In this document: one piece after another, positions 20,027 through 29,406 of the stretch | Layout of the letters: each line of letters starts with the position of its first letter | Position numbering within the stretch: position 1 is the stretch's first letter | Source: CAJQQK01 sp963696075 | Lineage (GTDB): Bacteria; Pseudomonadota; Alphaproteobacteria; Rhizobiales; Hyphomicrobiaceae | NCBI GenBank assembly: GCA_963696075.1 | Contig: CAVOJD010000009.1 | Location: 186,001-250,000, forward strand | DNA length: 64,000 nt | Direction of reading: 5' to 3' | Notes under the pieces: model-generated | Seen by the model: only the letters and a program-made list of their open reading frames with translations | What the model was told of the DNA's origin: nothing | Databases searched by the model: none | Position numbers and translations under genes: made by a program

Positions 20027-20758
20027 AAATAGGATTCCTGCGCGGTGTCGCCGGCGCGCGCCGTTCCCGACTTCGGCGAGAGATGCCGTTGGGGGGGCGC
20101 TGCGGGGGCGGGCCGCATCAAAGGTGGATGTTCTTGGGCTTGTTCGGAAAGGAGTGCGAAGCAGCGGATTGCCGCCGTTCCGGCCGCAGGCGTCGAGATC
20201 AGGTCGGCAGTGATCGGGGCGTGGCTCATGGCGAGCCATCCATTAAACGGTTCGATCGGTTGCCGGGTTGGCTGTGTCGTCCTGATTTCGCAAGCGCCCA
20301 TTAGTTTGTTCACGTGCAGGCCGGTTTGAGCGGCACCGCGGTTAGGGCTCCGTTGAGGGAGCAAAATGTGCAGCAATCGCTGCATGAACCTGCCTGGCGG
20401 CACCCCTTTCCAGGGTCGGCTGCGCCAAGGCGAGAAACTTAGTGGTCGGCCGTTGGGCACTCTGCCCGGTCGATCGCCGTCAGGTGACGACGCGGCCGCA
20501 AAGATCGCCTTTCGGGTCGTAACGGCCGTCGGCCGGCTCACGCCCAGAGCGAAGTTGTGGCTATTCGGTAACGCCGCTTTGGCAACTCATTCAATTCTGC
20601 GCGGAGAAGCTCAGTCAAAAAGAAGATTCGCGCAACAAAAGCTGCCATATTACTCAAGCGAATGCGCGGGCACTCACCGTCACCACAGCTTCATCTTTAC
20701 GGCCTTGGAGGATGCGACGCAAGCAGCTTATGCCTGCGTTGCAGGAAACCGACACACG
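20027..20758. other. Divergent intergenic region, rne leader side
   Basis: 732 bp between rne (leftward) and the amidase gene (rightward). Long leaders are usual for rne because RNase E controls its own mRNA, but I cannot point to a specific hairpin with the known role. No gene is supportable here. Confidence 0.4.
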
Positions 20759-22054
20759 ATGCAACAGAGTGTGAATGCTCCGGAAAAAGATATGGTTAAC
20801 CGCGGCGCCAATGGCGACGCCGGTGCCGCTGTCGGTGCGCGAATGCGTCGGTTCTGGGGATTCTGGGTCGGGTGGACGGTGTTCGCGATGGCGTTTGCGC
20901 TTGCGAACGACGTGCGGGCGCAGGGGGGCGGGGGGCGCAGCGCGGCGGCCCCGGTGGTGGTCGAGCTGAGTGTTTTGCCCGGCATCGACCGGTCACGGAT
21001 CGAGTTCGTCTCGGTCGGCAAGGTCAGCCCGCAGGTCTATCAGGTGGGTAGTCCGGATCGTCTGGTGATCGATGTTCAGGATATTTCCTTCCGCCTTCCA
21101 AGGTCGGTGGTGGCGGCCAGTGGCGGTCTCGTCCGGGATGTGCGGTTTGGGCAACTCGATGCGCGGCGCGGGCGGATCGTCGCCGATATCGGGCCCGGGA
21201 CGGAAGTTCAATCGGTTTCAAATCAGCATCTGCGCGGCGATCTTTACCGTGTGCGGATCGATCTTGGGTTGAGCGGGCCGGCGCAAGGGGCAGTGGCGGC
21301 CGCGGCACTCGCAGGGGGGGCGGCGTTGCAAGCGCCGCTCGGCCAGCCGGCTTCGGCGCGGCGGCGGCCGATCGTGGTGATTGATCCGGGTCATGGCGGG
21401 ATTGATCCGGGCGCGGTGGTCAACACCCGCCTGCTCGAGAAGATCATCGTCCTGTCGGTCGGCCGCAAGGTCAAGCAACTGCTCGAGGCCGGTGGGGAAG
21501 TCGATGTCGTCCTTACGCGCGACAAGGATGTTTATCTGACGCTCGACCAGCGGATCGAGCGATCACGGCAGGCCGAGGCGGACTTGTTCGTGTCGCTGCA
21601 TGCCGATGCGGTGGATGAGGGGACGCCGGTGCTGGCGGTCGGCGGGGCGAGCGTTTACGTGCTCTCCAAGCGCGCCTCGGATAAGGAGGCGAGCCGGCTG
21701 GCGGATAAAGAGAACGCGGCGGACCGGTTCGGGGGGATTTTGCCGAAGCAGGGCGAGGACGATGGCGTTCGCACGATACTGGTGGATTTATTGAAGCGGG
21801 AGACGGAGAAAGAATTGATGCGTCTCAGAGATCTGCTCGTTAAAGAGATGCGCCGGGATGTCGCAATGGCCCATAATCCGGGGCGTTCAGCGGCATTCCA
21901 CGTTCTCAAGCAGACGGAAACGCCTGCCGCCCTGATCGAGCTTGGCTATATGACGAATCCGGTTGATCTTGGGCTGATGCGGCAGGACGCGTGGCGCGAT
22001 CGCGCAGCAGGCGCCATCGTGCGGGCCATCCATCGGTTTTTCCGGGAGCGGTGA
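20759..22054 (+). CDS. N-acetylmuramoyl-L-alanine amidase with AMIN domain (AmiC-type)
   Basis: 431 aa. Exported: a hydrophobic segment near residues 32-50 ending ANDVRAQG. An N-terminal AMIN domain (residues ~65-170: VVELSVLPGIDRSRIEF, DRLVIDVQDI) would place it at septal peptidoglycan. The Amidase_3 zinc enzyme follows: VIDPGHGGIDPGAV near 210, VDVVLTRDKDVYLTLDQR near 248, LFVSLHADAV near 280, and the catalytic Glu in ALIELGYMTNPVD near 398. The ATG at 20759 has AGGAAACC upstream; 20792 is an alternative. The enzyme cleaves the bond between MurNAc and the stem peptide. PBP1A follows on the same strand after ~390 bp. Confidence 0.94.
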   Translation: MQQSVNAPEKDMVNRGANGDAGAAVGARMRRFWGFWVGWTVFAMAFALANDVRAQGGGGRSAAAPVVVELSVLPGIDRSRIEFVSVGKVSPQVYQVGSPDRLVIDVQDISFRLPRSVVAASGGLVRDVRFGQLDARRGRIVADIGPGTEVQSVSNQHLRGDLYRVRIDLGLSGPAQGAVAAAALAGGAALQAPLGQPASARRRPIVVIDPGHGGIDPGAVVNTRLLEKIIVLSVGRKVKQLLEAGGEVDVVLTRDKDVYLTLDQRIERSRQAEADLFVSLHADAVDEGTPVLAVGGASVYVLSKRASDKEASRLADKENAADRFGGILPKQGEDDGVRTILVDLLKRETEKELMRLRDLLVKEMRRDVAMAHNPGRSAAFHVLKQTETPAALIELGYMTNPVDLGLMRQDAWRDRAAGAIVRAIHRFFRER

Positions 22055-22442
22055 TAAGCTTTGGTTGGGAGGATGGAGGCGGGTGCGGGCACTGGTTCCG
22101 CTCAATCCAAGGGGCGGTCTAAGGGGCGGTTCGGTTAAGCTGCGTGACGTTGGGACTTTCGTACTATTTTCGCCATGAATTTTAATGAATTGTGCAAAGC
22201 GTTGGGACTGGCCAAGGCGTTGGCGAACGGCTATGGAAACCGTCAGCGGGCAGCGTTATGACTTGGGTCATAGGCCGAGGTGATGGTTGAGTTGGCCATC
22301 GCGTTGGGGACATCGCTGAATATGTGCGTGCTGTGGGCCAAGCGAGAGCGGCGACAGCCGGCGATGTTATAGATATGTCGATTGCGACTCGCGCGCTGTG
22401 CGCTCTGGGCGCATACAAGGACGTCATTCAGGAGCCCGGTTC
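22055..22442. other. Intergenic region upstream of the PBP1A gene
   Basis: 388 bp between two rightward genes. It contains an A+T-richer patch near 22170-22205, a plausible promoter area, but nothing I can define. Confidence 0.35.
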
Positions 22443-24968
22443 ATGCGACCGCCCGTTCTGCCGCCACCGGCAAAACCGCGCAAGCGCCGAAGGAAACGCC
22501 GCCAGAAAAGCTTTTTGCTGGGCTTTCTGGGGTTTGCGTTCACGGCTGGCGTGTTCTTGTTGATCGCAGGCGTTGCGGCGGCTGGCTATATCATCTGGAA
22601 TGCCTCGCAGGATCTGCCGAGTTATGAGAGCCTGGCGGAGTACGAGCCGCCGGTGATGACGCGCATTCATGCCAACGATGGGTCGCTGATTGCGGAATAT
22701 GCCCGGGAGCGGCGGATTTTCGTGCCGATCAATACGGTGCCGAAATCGGTGATTGGCGCGTTTCTGTCGGCGGAAGACAAGAACTTCTATTCGCACAACG
22801 GGCTTGATTTCCGCGGCATCGCGATCGCGCTTTATACGCACCTCGTGCTGCGCCGGCGGCTGGTCGGCGCCTCGACGATTACGCAGCAGGTCGCGAAAAA
22901 CTTCCTGTTGTCGAATGAACGATCGTTCCAGCGCAAGCTCAAGGAAGCGATTCTGGCGACGCGGATCGAGAAGGCCTACTCGAAGGACAAGATCCTCGAA
23001 CTCTATCTGAACGAGATCTATTTCGGGATCGGTTCATACGGTGTTGCGGCGGCGGCGCTGAATTACTTCGACAAGGAACTCAAGGACATCACGCCGGTCG
23101 AGGCGGCGTATCTGGCAGCCCTGCCAAAGGCGCCGAACAATTATCATCCCTTCCGCCAGCGCAAGGCCGCGCTTGAGCGGCGCAACTGGATCCTCGGCGA
23201 AATGGCCGAGAACGGCTACATCACCGCGGAAGAGCGGGATCAGGCGCGCGCCAAGGGGCTCAATGTGAAGATTCGCCGCTCGGGCTCGCACATCTTTGCG
23301 GCCGAGTTTTTCGCCGAAGAGGTGCGCCGTTCGTTGCTGGCGCAGTATGGCGAGAAGAAGCTCTACGGTGGCGGGCTTTCGGTGCGCACCACGCTCGATC
23401 CGCGGTTGCAGCGGCTCGCACGCAAGGCGCTCGTCGACGGGCTGGTGAAGTTCGACCGGTCCAAGGGCTGGCGGGGACCTGAGAAAAAGATCGAGGTCGC
23501 GGGCGATTGGGGCAGCACGCTCGCGGAGCTGGCGATGCCGGGTGACATTGCGCCGTGGCGAAAGGGCGTTGTGTTGTCGGTTGAGGCGCAAAAGGCGGTT
23601 GTGGGATTGCGGCCCAAGAAGCTTGAAAGCGGCAAGGTCGATGCAACCCGCGAGGCCGTGGAGGTTACGCTCGCCGACATGAGCTGGGCGGGGCCGTTCC
23701 GCGCCACGGACAAGTCCAAGGGGCCGGCGCCAAAGCGGGCAAGTGATGTGCTGTCGGTCGGCGATGTCATCTATGTTGCGCCGAAGGACCCCCAGAACCT
23801 GACGGGTGCATGGGAATTGATGCAGGTTCCTGACGTCGGCGGCGGTCTTGCCGCGATGGATCCCCATACCGGTCGCGTTCTGGCCGTGGTCGGCGGCTTC
23901 TCGTTTGACATCAGCCAGTTCGACCGCGCCATCCAGGCGAAACGGCAGCCGGGGTCGGCGTTCAAGCCGTTGGTCTATGCGGCTGCCCTCGACAATGGGT
24001 ACAAGCCGTCCAGTATCGTTCTCGATGCGCCGATCGAAATTGATCAGGGGCCGGGCAAGGAAGTCTGGCGGCCGGAGAACTACAATAAGAACAAGTCCTA
24101 CGGCCCGTCGACGCTACGCCTTGGTATCGAGAAGTCGCGGAACCAGATGACGGTGCGGCTGGCGCAGGACGTCGGCATGCCGCTGATCACGGAATATGCG
24201 CGGCGGTTCGGGGTCTATGACGAACTTCTGCCGGTCCTTTCGATGTCGCTTGGGGCCGGCGAGACGACGCTGTTGCGGATGGTGACGGGGTATTCGGTGC
24301 TGGCCAATGGCGGGCGGCAGGTGCGCGCGACGCTGATTGACCGGATACAGGATCGCTGGGGCAAAACGGTTTGGCGGCATGATGCGCGAACGTGCCAGGG
24401 GTGCGTTGATGAGGCGTGGCAGGGTCAGCCCGAACCCGAGATCCCGGACGACCGCCGGCAGGTGATCGACCCGCATACCGCGTATCAAATGACGTCAATT
24501 CTGGAAGGTGTCGTCCAGCGGGGAACGGCGACCATCGTGAAGAAGATGGTGCCGGATGTGCCGTTGGCCGGTAAGACGGGGACGACGAACGACTCCCGCG
24601 ATACCTGGTTCGTCGGCTTTGCGCCGGACCTCGTTGTCGGCGTCTACGTCGGTTACGACACGCCCCAGCCGATGGGCAAGGGGGCGACCGGGGGGCAGGT
24701 CTCGGCGCCGATCTTTGCGGACTTCATGAAGGCTGCGATGGAGGGACGGCCGCTGGTGCCGTTCCGCGTCCCACCGGGGATCAAGCTCATTCCGGTCGAT
24801 CGCGACACGGGCCTCAGAGCAAGCCGGGGCGACAAAGGGACGATCATCGAGGCTTTCAAACCCTACGAAGAGCCGGACGATCCGAATTCGTTTCTTGGCT
24901 ATCAGAGCGCGGATGGTGTCTATGGGACGCCGGGCGCCGTTGGCAGCGGGCGCGGCAACGTTTACTGA
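22443..24968 (+). CDS. Penicillin-binding protein 1A (bifunctional transglycosylase/transpeptidase)
   Basis: 841 aa. Short basic N-terminus (KPRKRRRKRRQK), then one membrane anchor at residues ~25-52. Transglycosylase domain: EDKNFYSHNGLDFRG near residue 115 with the catalytic Glu, GASTITQQVAKN near 145, LNEIYFGIGSYG near 190. Transpeptidase domain: active-site Ser in PGSAFKPLVY near 505, SRN motif (KSRNQM) near 565, KTGTTND near 715. An OB-like insertion (PCB_OB) lies between. It polymerises and crosslinks peptidoglycan at the outer face of the inner membrane. Start chosen at 22443 with AGGAG eight bases upstream. Commonly named ponA or mrcA. Confidence 0.96.
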   Translation: MRPPVLPPPAKPRKRRRKRRQKSFLLGFLGFAFTAGVFLLIAGVAAAGYIIWNASQDLPSYESLAEYEPPVMTRIHANDGSLIAEYARERRIFVPINTVPKSVIGAFLSAEDKNFYSHNGLDFRGIAIALYTHLVLRRRLVGASTITQQVAKNFLLSNERSFQRKLKEAILATRIEKAYSKDKILELYLNEIYFGIGSYGVAAAALNYFDKELKDITPVEAAYLAALPKAPNNYHPFRQRKAALERRNWILGEMAENGYITAEERDQARAKGLNVKIRRSGSHIFAAEFFAEEVRRSLLAQYGEKKLYGGGLSVRTTLDPRLQRLARKALVDGLVKFDRSKGWRGPEKKIEVAGDWGSTLAELAMPGDIAPWRKGVVLSVEAQKAVVGLRPKKLESGKVDATREAVEVTLADMSWAGPFRATDKSKGPAPKRASDVLSVGDVIYVAPKDPQNLTGAWELMQVPDVGGGLAAMDPHTGRVLAVVGGFSFDISQFDRAIQAKRQPGSAFKPLVYAAALDNGYKPSSIVLDAPIEIDQGPGKEVWRPENYNKNKSYGPSTLRLGIEKSRNQMTVRLAQDVGMPLITEYARRFGVYDELLPVLSMSLGAGETTLLRMVTGYSVLANGGRQVRATLIDRIQDRWGKTVWRHDARTCQGCVDEAWQGQPEPEIPDDRRQVIDPHTAYQMTSILEGVVQRGTATIVKKMVPDVPLAGKTGTTNDSRDTWFVGFAPDLVVGVYVGYDTPQPMGKGATGGQVSAPIFADFMKAAMEGRPLVPFRVPPGIKLIPVDRDTGLRASRGDKGTIIEAFKPYEEPDDPNSFLGYQSADGVYGTPGAVGSGRGNVY

Positions 24969-25102
24969 ATGGGCGTCAGGAGTTCACCGGGGTGTGCCAG
25001 GGGCCGCTGCGGGCGGCTTTGTGTGTGATTGCGGTGGACGACATAGAGCGATGTGTGAGGGTCCGAACGGGGGCCGGTCACGGGCGGCATGGGAGAAGCG
25101 CG

Positions 25103-26237
25103 ATGCGGGCTGAAGCAGAAAAGCTGGTTGTTGACATCAATGAGTTGTTTGCCCTCCTACGGAGGCATCTTTGACTGGGAAACGATCGACGAACGGCTCG
25201 CGGAGCTCAATCACCGCGCGGAAGACCCTGAGCTTTGGAACGACCCTGCGGTTGCGCAAAAAGTGATGCGCGAACGTCAGATGGTTGAGAAGCAGGTCAA
25301 CGGATTTCGCGGCCTCGAACAGCAGCTTGAGGATGCGCTGACGCTGATCGAGCTCGGCGAGGCGGAGGACGATCAGGGAACGATCTCGGAGGGCGAGGGT
25401 CAGCTTCGGGCGTTGCGCGAGGCAGCCCAGCGCCAGGAAGTCGAGGCGCTGTTGTCGGGAGAGGCTGACGGCAACGACACGTACCTCGAAATTCATGCCG
25501 GCGCGGGCGGGACCGAGAGCCAGGACTGGGCGCAGATGCTCACGCGCATGTATATGCGCTGGGCGGAAGCGCGGGGCTACAAGGTCAGCCTGCTGGAACA
25601 GAGCCCGGGTGAAGAGGCGGGCATCAAGTCGGCCACCATCGAGGTCAAGGGCGAGAATGCCTACGGGTGGCTCAAGACGGAAAGCGGCGTGCACCGGCTG
25701 GTTCGGATCTCACCTTACGATTCCAACGCGCGGCGGCACACCAGCTTTGCTTCGGTCTGGGTCTATCCGGTTGTCGACGACAGTATCGATATCGAAGTTG
25801 CGGAGAGTGATTGCCGGATCGATACGTACCGGGCATCGGGGGCCGGCGGGCAGCACGTCAACACGACCGATTCCGCGGTGCGGATTACCCATATTCCGAC
25901 CGGTATCGTGGTGGCCTGTCAGCAGGAGCGGTCGCAGCACAAGAACCGCGCGACGGCGTGGACGATGCTCAAGGCACGGCTTTACGAAGCGGAACTCAAG
26001 CGGCGTGAGGAAGCCGCCAACGCGGAGGCTGCGAGCAAGACCGAAATCGGCTGGGGACATCAGATCCGCAGTTACGTGTTGCAGCCATATCAGATGGTCA
26101 AGGATGTGCGGACGGGGGTGGAGAGTCCGGACCCGGAAGCCGTGCTTGACGGGGCGATTGATCCGTTTATCGAGGCAGCGCTTGCCCAGCGCGTCGAAGG
26201 CGGTGGGGGCGATGCAGCTGTGCAGGATCTCGACTAG
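25103..26237 (+). CDS. prfB: Peptide chain release factor 2, with programmed +1 frameshift
   Basis: 377 aa when the frameshift is honoured: join 25103-25171 and 25173-26237. Codons 1-23 run from ATG 25103 to CTT, followed by in-frame TGA (25172-25174) and C. A Shine-Dalgarno-like GGAGG (25161-25165) lies three bases before CTT, the same layout as the well-known E. coli site. Skipping T25172 joins the frame at GAC TGG. RF2 reads UGA and UAA; low RF2 stalls at the UGA and raises frameshifting, so the gene controls itself. The product has the GGQ motif ([12 protein letters not shown]) near residue 253 and [15 protein letters not shown], where the recognition tripeptide is SPY instead of SPF. PBP1A is 135 bp upstream. 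Confidence 0.97.
25161..25175 (+). promoter_or_regulatory. prfB: prfB autoregulatory +1 frameshift site
   Basis: GGAGG, a 3-nt spacer, then CTT TGA C. The internal SD pairs with 16S rRNA and, with slow UGA decoding by scarce RF2, pushes the ribosome forward one base. Confidence 0.95.
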
Positions 26238-26286
26238 GCGCCTTGTGTTCGCTCGATGAGGCCTGTTGGGCCGTTTCGAAATACAG

Positions 26287-26314
26287 AAGGCCGCGTTTGG
26301 TGCGCGGCCTTTGC
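26287..26314 (+). terminator. Terminator of prfB
   Basis: Inverted repeat AAGGCCGCG / CGCGGCCTT (9 bp, 7-nt loop) followed by TTG, 50 nt after the prfB stop. Confidence 0.7.
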
Positions 26315-26380
26315 CATTTGGGCGGCTCTCGATGGGGGGCGTGGCGATGCTCGCCGAGGAATGCCTGCCGCGGCTGGCTG

Positions 26381-26632
26381 TCAGCGGTTGTCGGCGTGGC
26401 GGCTGCGCAGGATGCCAACGGGATCGGCGATCGGTCCTGTCGGGGCCGTTTGGACGGCAGCCGTCGGGGTCGACGCGTTGGCCTTGATCGAGGTGTCGTA
26501 CAGCCAGGCTGAAATGAACGTACCCGTAAACAGGATTGCGAGGCCCAGGGCCGCGCGCCGGCAAAGCGAAGACGCAGAGAGAGTGTGCGGCCGCGCGATC
26601 GGCGCGCCGTGATTCGGCTCAGTCGACGACAT
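26381..26632 (-). CDS. Small single-span membrane protein, unknown
   Basis: 83 aa from ATG 26632, preceded by a G-rich purine stretch (GGGGGGGAC) that could act as ribosome-binding site. The protein has a basic patch (CRRAALGL) leading into one membrane-spanning helix (residues ~28-48, ALGLAILFTGTFISAWLYD) and a Pro/Ala-rich C-terminus. It converges on prfB past that gene's terminator. No family recognised. Existence rests on the SD, the membrane helix and the open frame. Confidence 0.4.
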   Translation of the reverse strand: MSSTEPNHGAPIARPHTLSASSLCRRAALGLAILFTGTFISAWLYDTSIKANASTPTAAVQTAPTGPIADPVGILRSRHADNR

Positions 26633-26898
26633 TGGTGTCCCCCCCAAAGACGTTGTGTGGATATCTCAACGTATCGCCGGTCTTGGTCAAGAAAACGATA
26701 ACACCTGGAACGACATGGCGTGCGCAGCGTTGCACCAAAGCCGCGTGACGCTTTGATGACGGCGACGCGGCGAGGACAAGACCAGTGATTTCCGGCCCGG
26801 CGGGGTTTGCGGCCGGTTCCCGGGGAGGTGTGCTGAGACAACCTGATTCTCAGGTCCGCTGGAACGGTGACTGGGTGCGTTTGCACCGGGCATGTGGC

Positions 26899-27759
26899 TC
26901 AGGCGGCCGAGCTTGGTTCGACGGCGGTGGCGGCGTGGTGCTCGAGGCGGGCGACAAGTTCATCGGTCACGGCGCGAACGGCGCGGCCGGCATCGCCGGC
27001 ATACTTTGCAATGTAGGAACGGGGCTCAGGGGAGAAGAGGGCTGCGCGCTGCATCTGATTGGAGAACGGGATCGGGGTGTCGAAGCAGTTGAGTTCAGGG
27101 TCGGCGCGGAGGTGGTCCATGATCACGCGGTCCGAGCCGGACATCGGCTCGAGCATGTTGATGACGAGGCCAAGATGATTGGCAAAGCCCATCTCGGGAT
27201 TGCGCGAGCGGAAGCGGCGGACATATTCGAGGCCGGTGACGGCGAGGAAGTCCGGCTTTACCGGGATGAGGTGATGGTCGCACTCGCGCAGCCATGTTTC
27301 CGTCATGACCGAGATGCCGGGGGCGCAGTCAACGAGGACGACGTCGACGTACTTCCTGGCGGCAGCCAAGAGGGCGCGGGCGGCAGCGCGAAGGGCTGCA
27401 AAACGGTTGGCTGCGGCGACTTCGCGTTCGAGCAAGGGCAGATCCATGTCGCCCGGTATCAGGTAGAGACCCTTCATTTCGTCGACATCTGAAATGTCGC
27501 GCAGGACGTAGTGGGGCCAATCGACCTGGACCTCGTCCAGGACTTCGGAGACGAACAGGCCGACCAGGGTCCGGTTCTCCTCGCGGCGTTCGCTGAGGAT
27601 CGAGCCGCGCGCCATCATGAGCGAAATGCTCATCTGCCCGTCGGCGTCGATGACGAGGGCCGAGCGGCCGTGATGTTCGGCAAGGGTTTCGGCGATCGCC
27701 ATGGTGAGGGTCGATTTCCCAACACCACCCTTGGCGTTCATGATCGCGATGGATGTCAT
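26899..27759 (-). CDS. ParA/MinD-family ATPase, orphan
   Basis: 286 aa. The deviant Walker A motif KGGVGKST is near residue 10 (with the signature Lys before GG), switch I-like DADGQMS at 39, and Walker B VVLVDCAPGIS near 140. The C-terminal half keeps the fold (LGLVINMLEP). These ATPases position chromosomes, plasmids, protein clusters or flagella on the nucleoid or membrane. No parB-like partner or cargo gene lies nearby and there is no C-terminal amphipathic helix of MinD type, so the cargo is unknown. Confidence 0.85.
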   Translation of the reverse strand: MTSIAIMNAKGGVGKSTLTMAIAETLAEHHGRSALVIDADGQMSISLMMARGSILSERREENRTLVGLFVSEVLDEVQVDWPHYVLRDISDVDEMKGLYLIPGDMDLPLLEREVAAANRFAALRAAARALLAAARKYVDVVLVDCAPGISVMTETWLRECDHHLIPVKPDFLAVTGLEYVRRFRSRNPEMGFANHLGLVINMLEPMSGSDRVIMDHLRADPELNCFDTPIPFSNQMQRAALFSPEPRSYIAKYAGDAGRAVRAVTDELVARLEHHAATAVEPSSAA

Positions 27760-27985
27760 GTTCCGGCCTGCTCTATGCCCCCGTCCAGATACGTTCGACC
27801 CGGCACATCCGTCCCTTGTTGTCGCTGATCGGCGTTGCGGTTTAGCTGATGCGTACGGTCGTCAGACAAAGACGCTGGCATGGCGAAATAACGGCAGCGT
27901 GACGTGATTTCCAAGGTGGCTGCAGGGTGGGGGAGCGCGTCAGAGGGTGGGGACGTCGCGTAACGGGTGGCTAGCGGCAGGGTGG

Positions 27986-29146
27986 CTACATGCGTTTTGC
28001 GACTTCTTCGAGCATCACCTCGCTGGCGCCGCCGCCGATGGCCTGGACGCGGGCGTCGCGGGCCATGCGCTCGATGGCCATTTCGCGCATGTAGCCCATG
28101 CCGCCGTGGAACTGCACGCAGTCATACATGACCTTGTTGACGAGTTCGCCGCAGAGCGCCTTGATCATGGAGACCTCGGCTGCGACGCGCTCGCCGTTGG
28201 CGTCACGCCAGGCGGTGTTGAAGACGAGGGCGCGGGCGGCTTCGACTTCGGCCAGGCGCTGGGCGAGGCGGTGGCGGATGGTCTGCTTCTCCCAGAGGGG
28301 TGCACCAAAGGCGTGGCGGGACTTGACCCAATCGAGTGTCAACTCAAGGGCCTTGGTGGCTTCGCCCATCGCTTGTGCGCCAAGCACGATGCGCTCGTTC
28401 TGGAGGTTGTGGACGAGGGCGTAAAAGCCGCGGCCTTCCTCGCCGATGAGCTGGTCGTCGGGGACGAAGCAATCCTCGAAGTGGAGTTCGGCTGTGTCAC
28501 TCGACCACCAGCCGTGCTTTTCGAGTTCACGGGCAACGGTGAAGCCGGGTGTGCCCTTTTCGATGGCGAACATGGAGATGTTGCGGTTGCGGCCCGGTTC
28601 GCCGGTTTTGGCTGCGACGAAATAAAGGTCGGCGTGGACGCCATTGGTAATGAAGGTCTTGGCGCCATTGATGCGCCAGCCGTTGCCGTCGCGGGTGGCG
28701 GTGGTGCGCATCGAGGCGAGGTCTGATCCGGCATCCGGCTCGGTCATGGCGACGGCGGTGATGGTCTCGCCGGCGGTGATGCCGGGCATCCAGCGGCGCT
28801 TCTGGGCGTCGTTGCCGGCGTGATAGAGGTGGGTCGAGGCCATGTCGGTGTGGACGAGGACGGTGACGGCGAAGCCGCCGTAGGTCGAGCGGCCGAGTTC
28901 TTCGGCGAAGACCGCGTTGGCGATCGTGTCGAGGCCGGAGCCGCCCCATTCCGGATCATAGCGCATGCCGAGGAGGCCGAGGGCGCCCATCTCGCGCAGG
29001 ATCTCGCGGGGGACGAAGCCGTCACGTTCCCACTGGTCTCCATTGGGCAGCACACGCTCGGCGATGAAACGGCGCAGCGTGTCGCGCAGCATTTCGTGCT
29101 CGTCGGTGAAATAGGGGAAGGTGTTGGTGGCAAGGGGCTGGGTCAT
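27986..29146 (-). CDS. Acyl-CoA dehydrogenase
   Basis: 386 aa from ATG 29146; the open frame extends 59 codons further but that part is low-complexity and not family-like. FAD enzyme for alpha,beta-dehydrogenation of acyl-CoA. Seen: the FAD/substrate loops AMTEPDAGSDLASM near 125 and KTFITNGVHADLY near 155, HGWWSSDTAELHFEDC near 205, LQNERIVLGAQAMG near 242, QFHGGMGYMRE near 345. The catalytic-base candidate is the Glu in NERIV (the isovaleryl-CoA dehydrogenase position), since the usual C-terminal Glu is Gly in IGGGASEV. Short branched or medium acyl chains are plausible. It stands alone on its strand. Confidence 0.92.
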   Translation of the reverse strand: MTQPLATNTFPYFTDEHEMLRDTLRRFIAERVLPNGDQWERDGFVPREILREMGALGLLGMRYDPEWGGSGLDTIANAVFAEELGRSTYGGFAVTVLVHTDMASTHLYHAGNDAQKRRWMPGITAGETITAVAMTEPDAGSDLASMRTTATRDGNGWRINGAKTFITNGVHADLYFVAAKTGEPGRNRNISMFAIEKGTPGFTVARELEKHGWWSSDTAELHFEDCFVPDDQLIGEEGRGFYALVHNLQNERIVLGAQAMGEATKALELTLDWVKSRHAFGAPLWEKQTIRHRLAQRLAEVEAARALVFNTAWRDANGERVAAEVSMIKALCGELVNKVMYDCVQFHGGMGYMREMAIERMARDARVQAIGGGASEVMLEEVAKRM

Positions 29147-29309
29147 TCGAACTCGTGCGCGGCGGGCTGGACTAAAATCACAGTGTGCCAGCTTCCGGCG
29201 CGCGTTGCCAGATGCAGCCGTTCGGCGTGGCACGCGACGGGAGATGAGTGGTTTCGCTTGGTGCTGCGGCTCTGCCGTGGGTCGTAGATCAGGCTGCCAG
29301 AAAGTACGC

Positions 29310-29364
29310 GGAGGATCGGTCACACTCCCGCCCGGCGGTAGTGTGACCGATCCTCCAGTTTTTT
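29310..29364 (+). terminator. Strong hairpin with T-run, terminator-like
   Basis: Perfect 17-bp inverted repeat (29310-29326 and 29340-29356, arms starting GGAGGATCGG and AGTGTGACCG) with a 13-nt loop, followed on the plus strand by AGTTTTTTG. No plus-strand gene precedes it, so it either ends an unrecognised transcript or has another role such as a protein-binding palindrome. Confidence 0.5.
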
Positions 29365-29406
29365 GACGCCTATACCATTGAGATACTAGGGCGGAGCAAG
29401 ACGATG

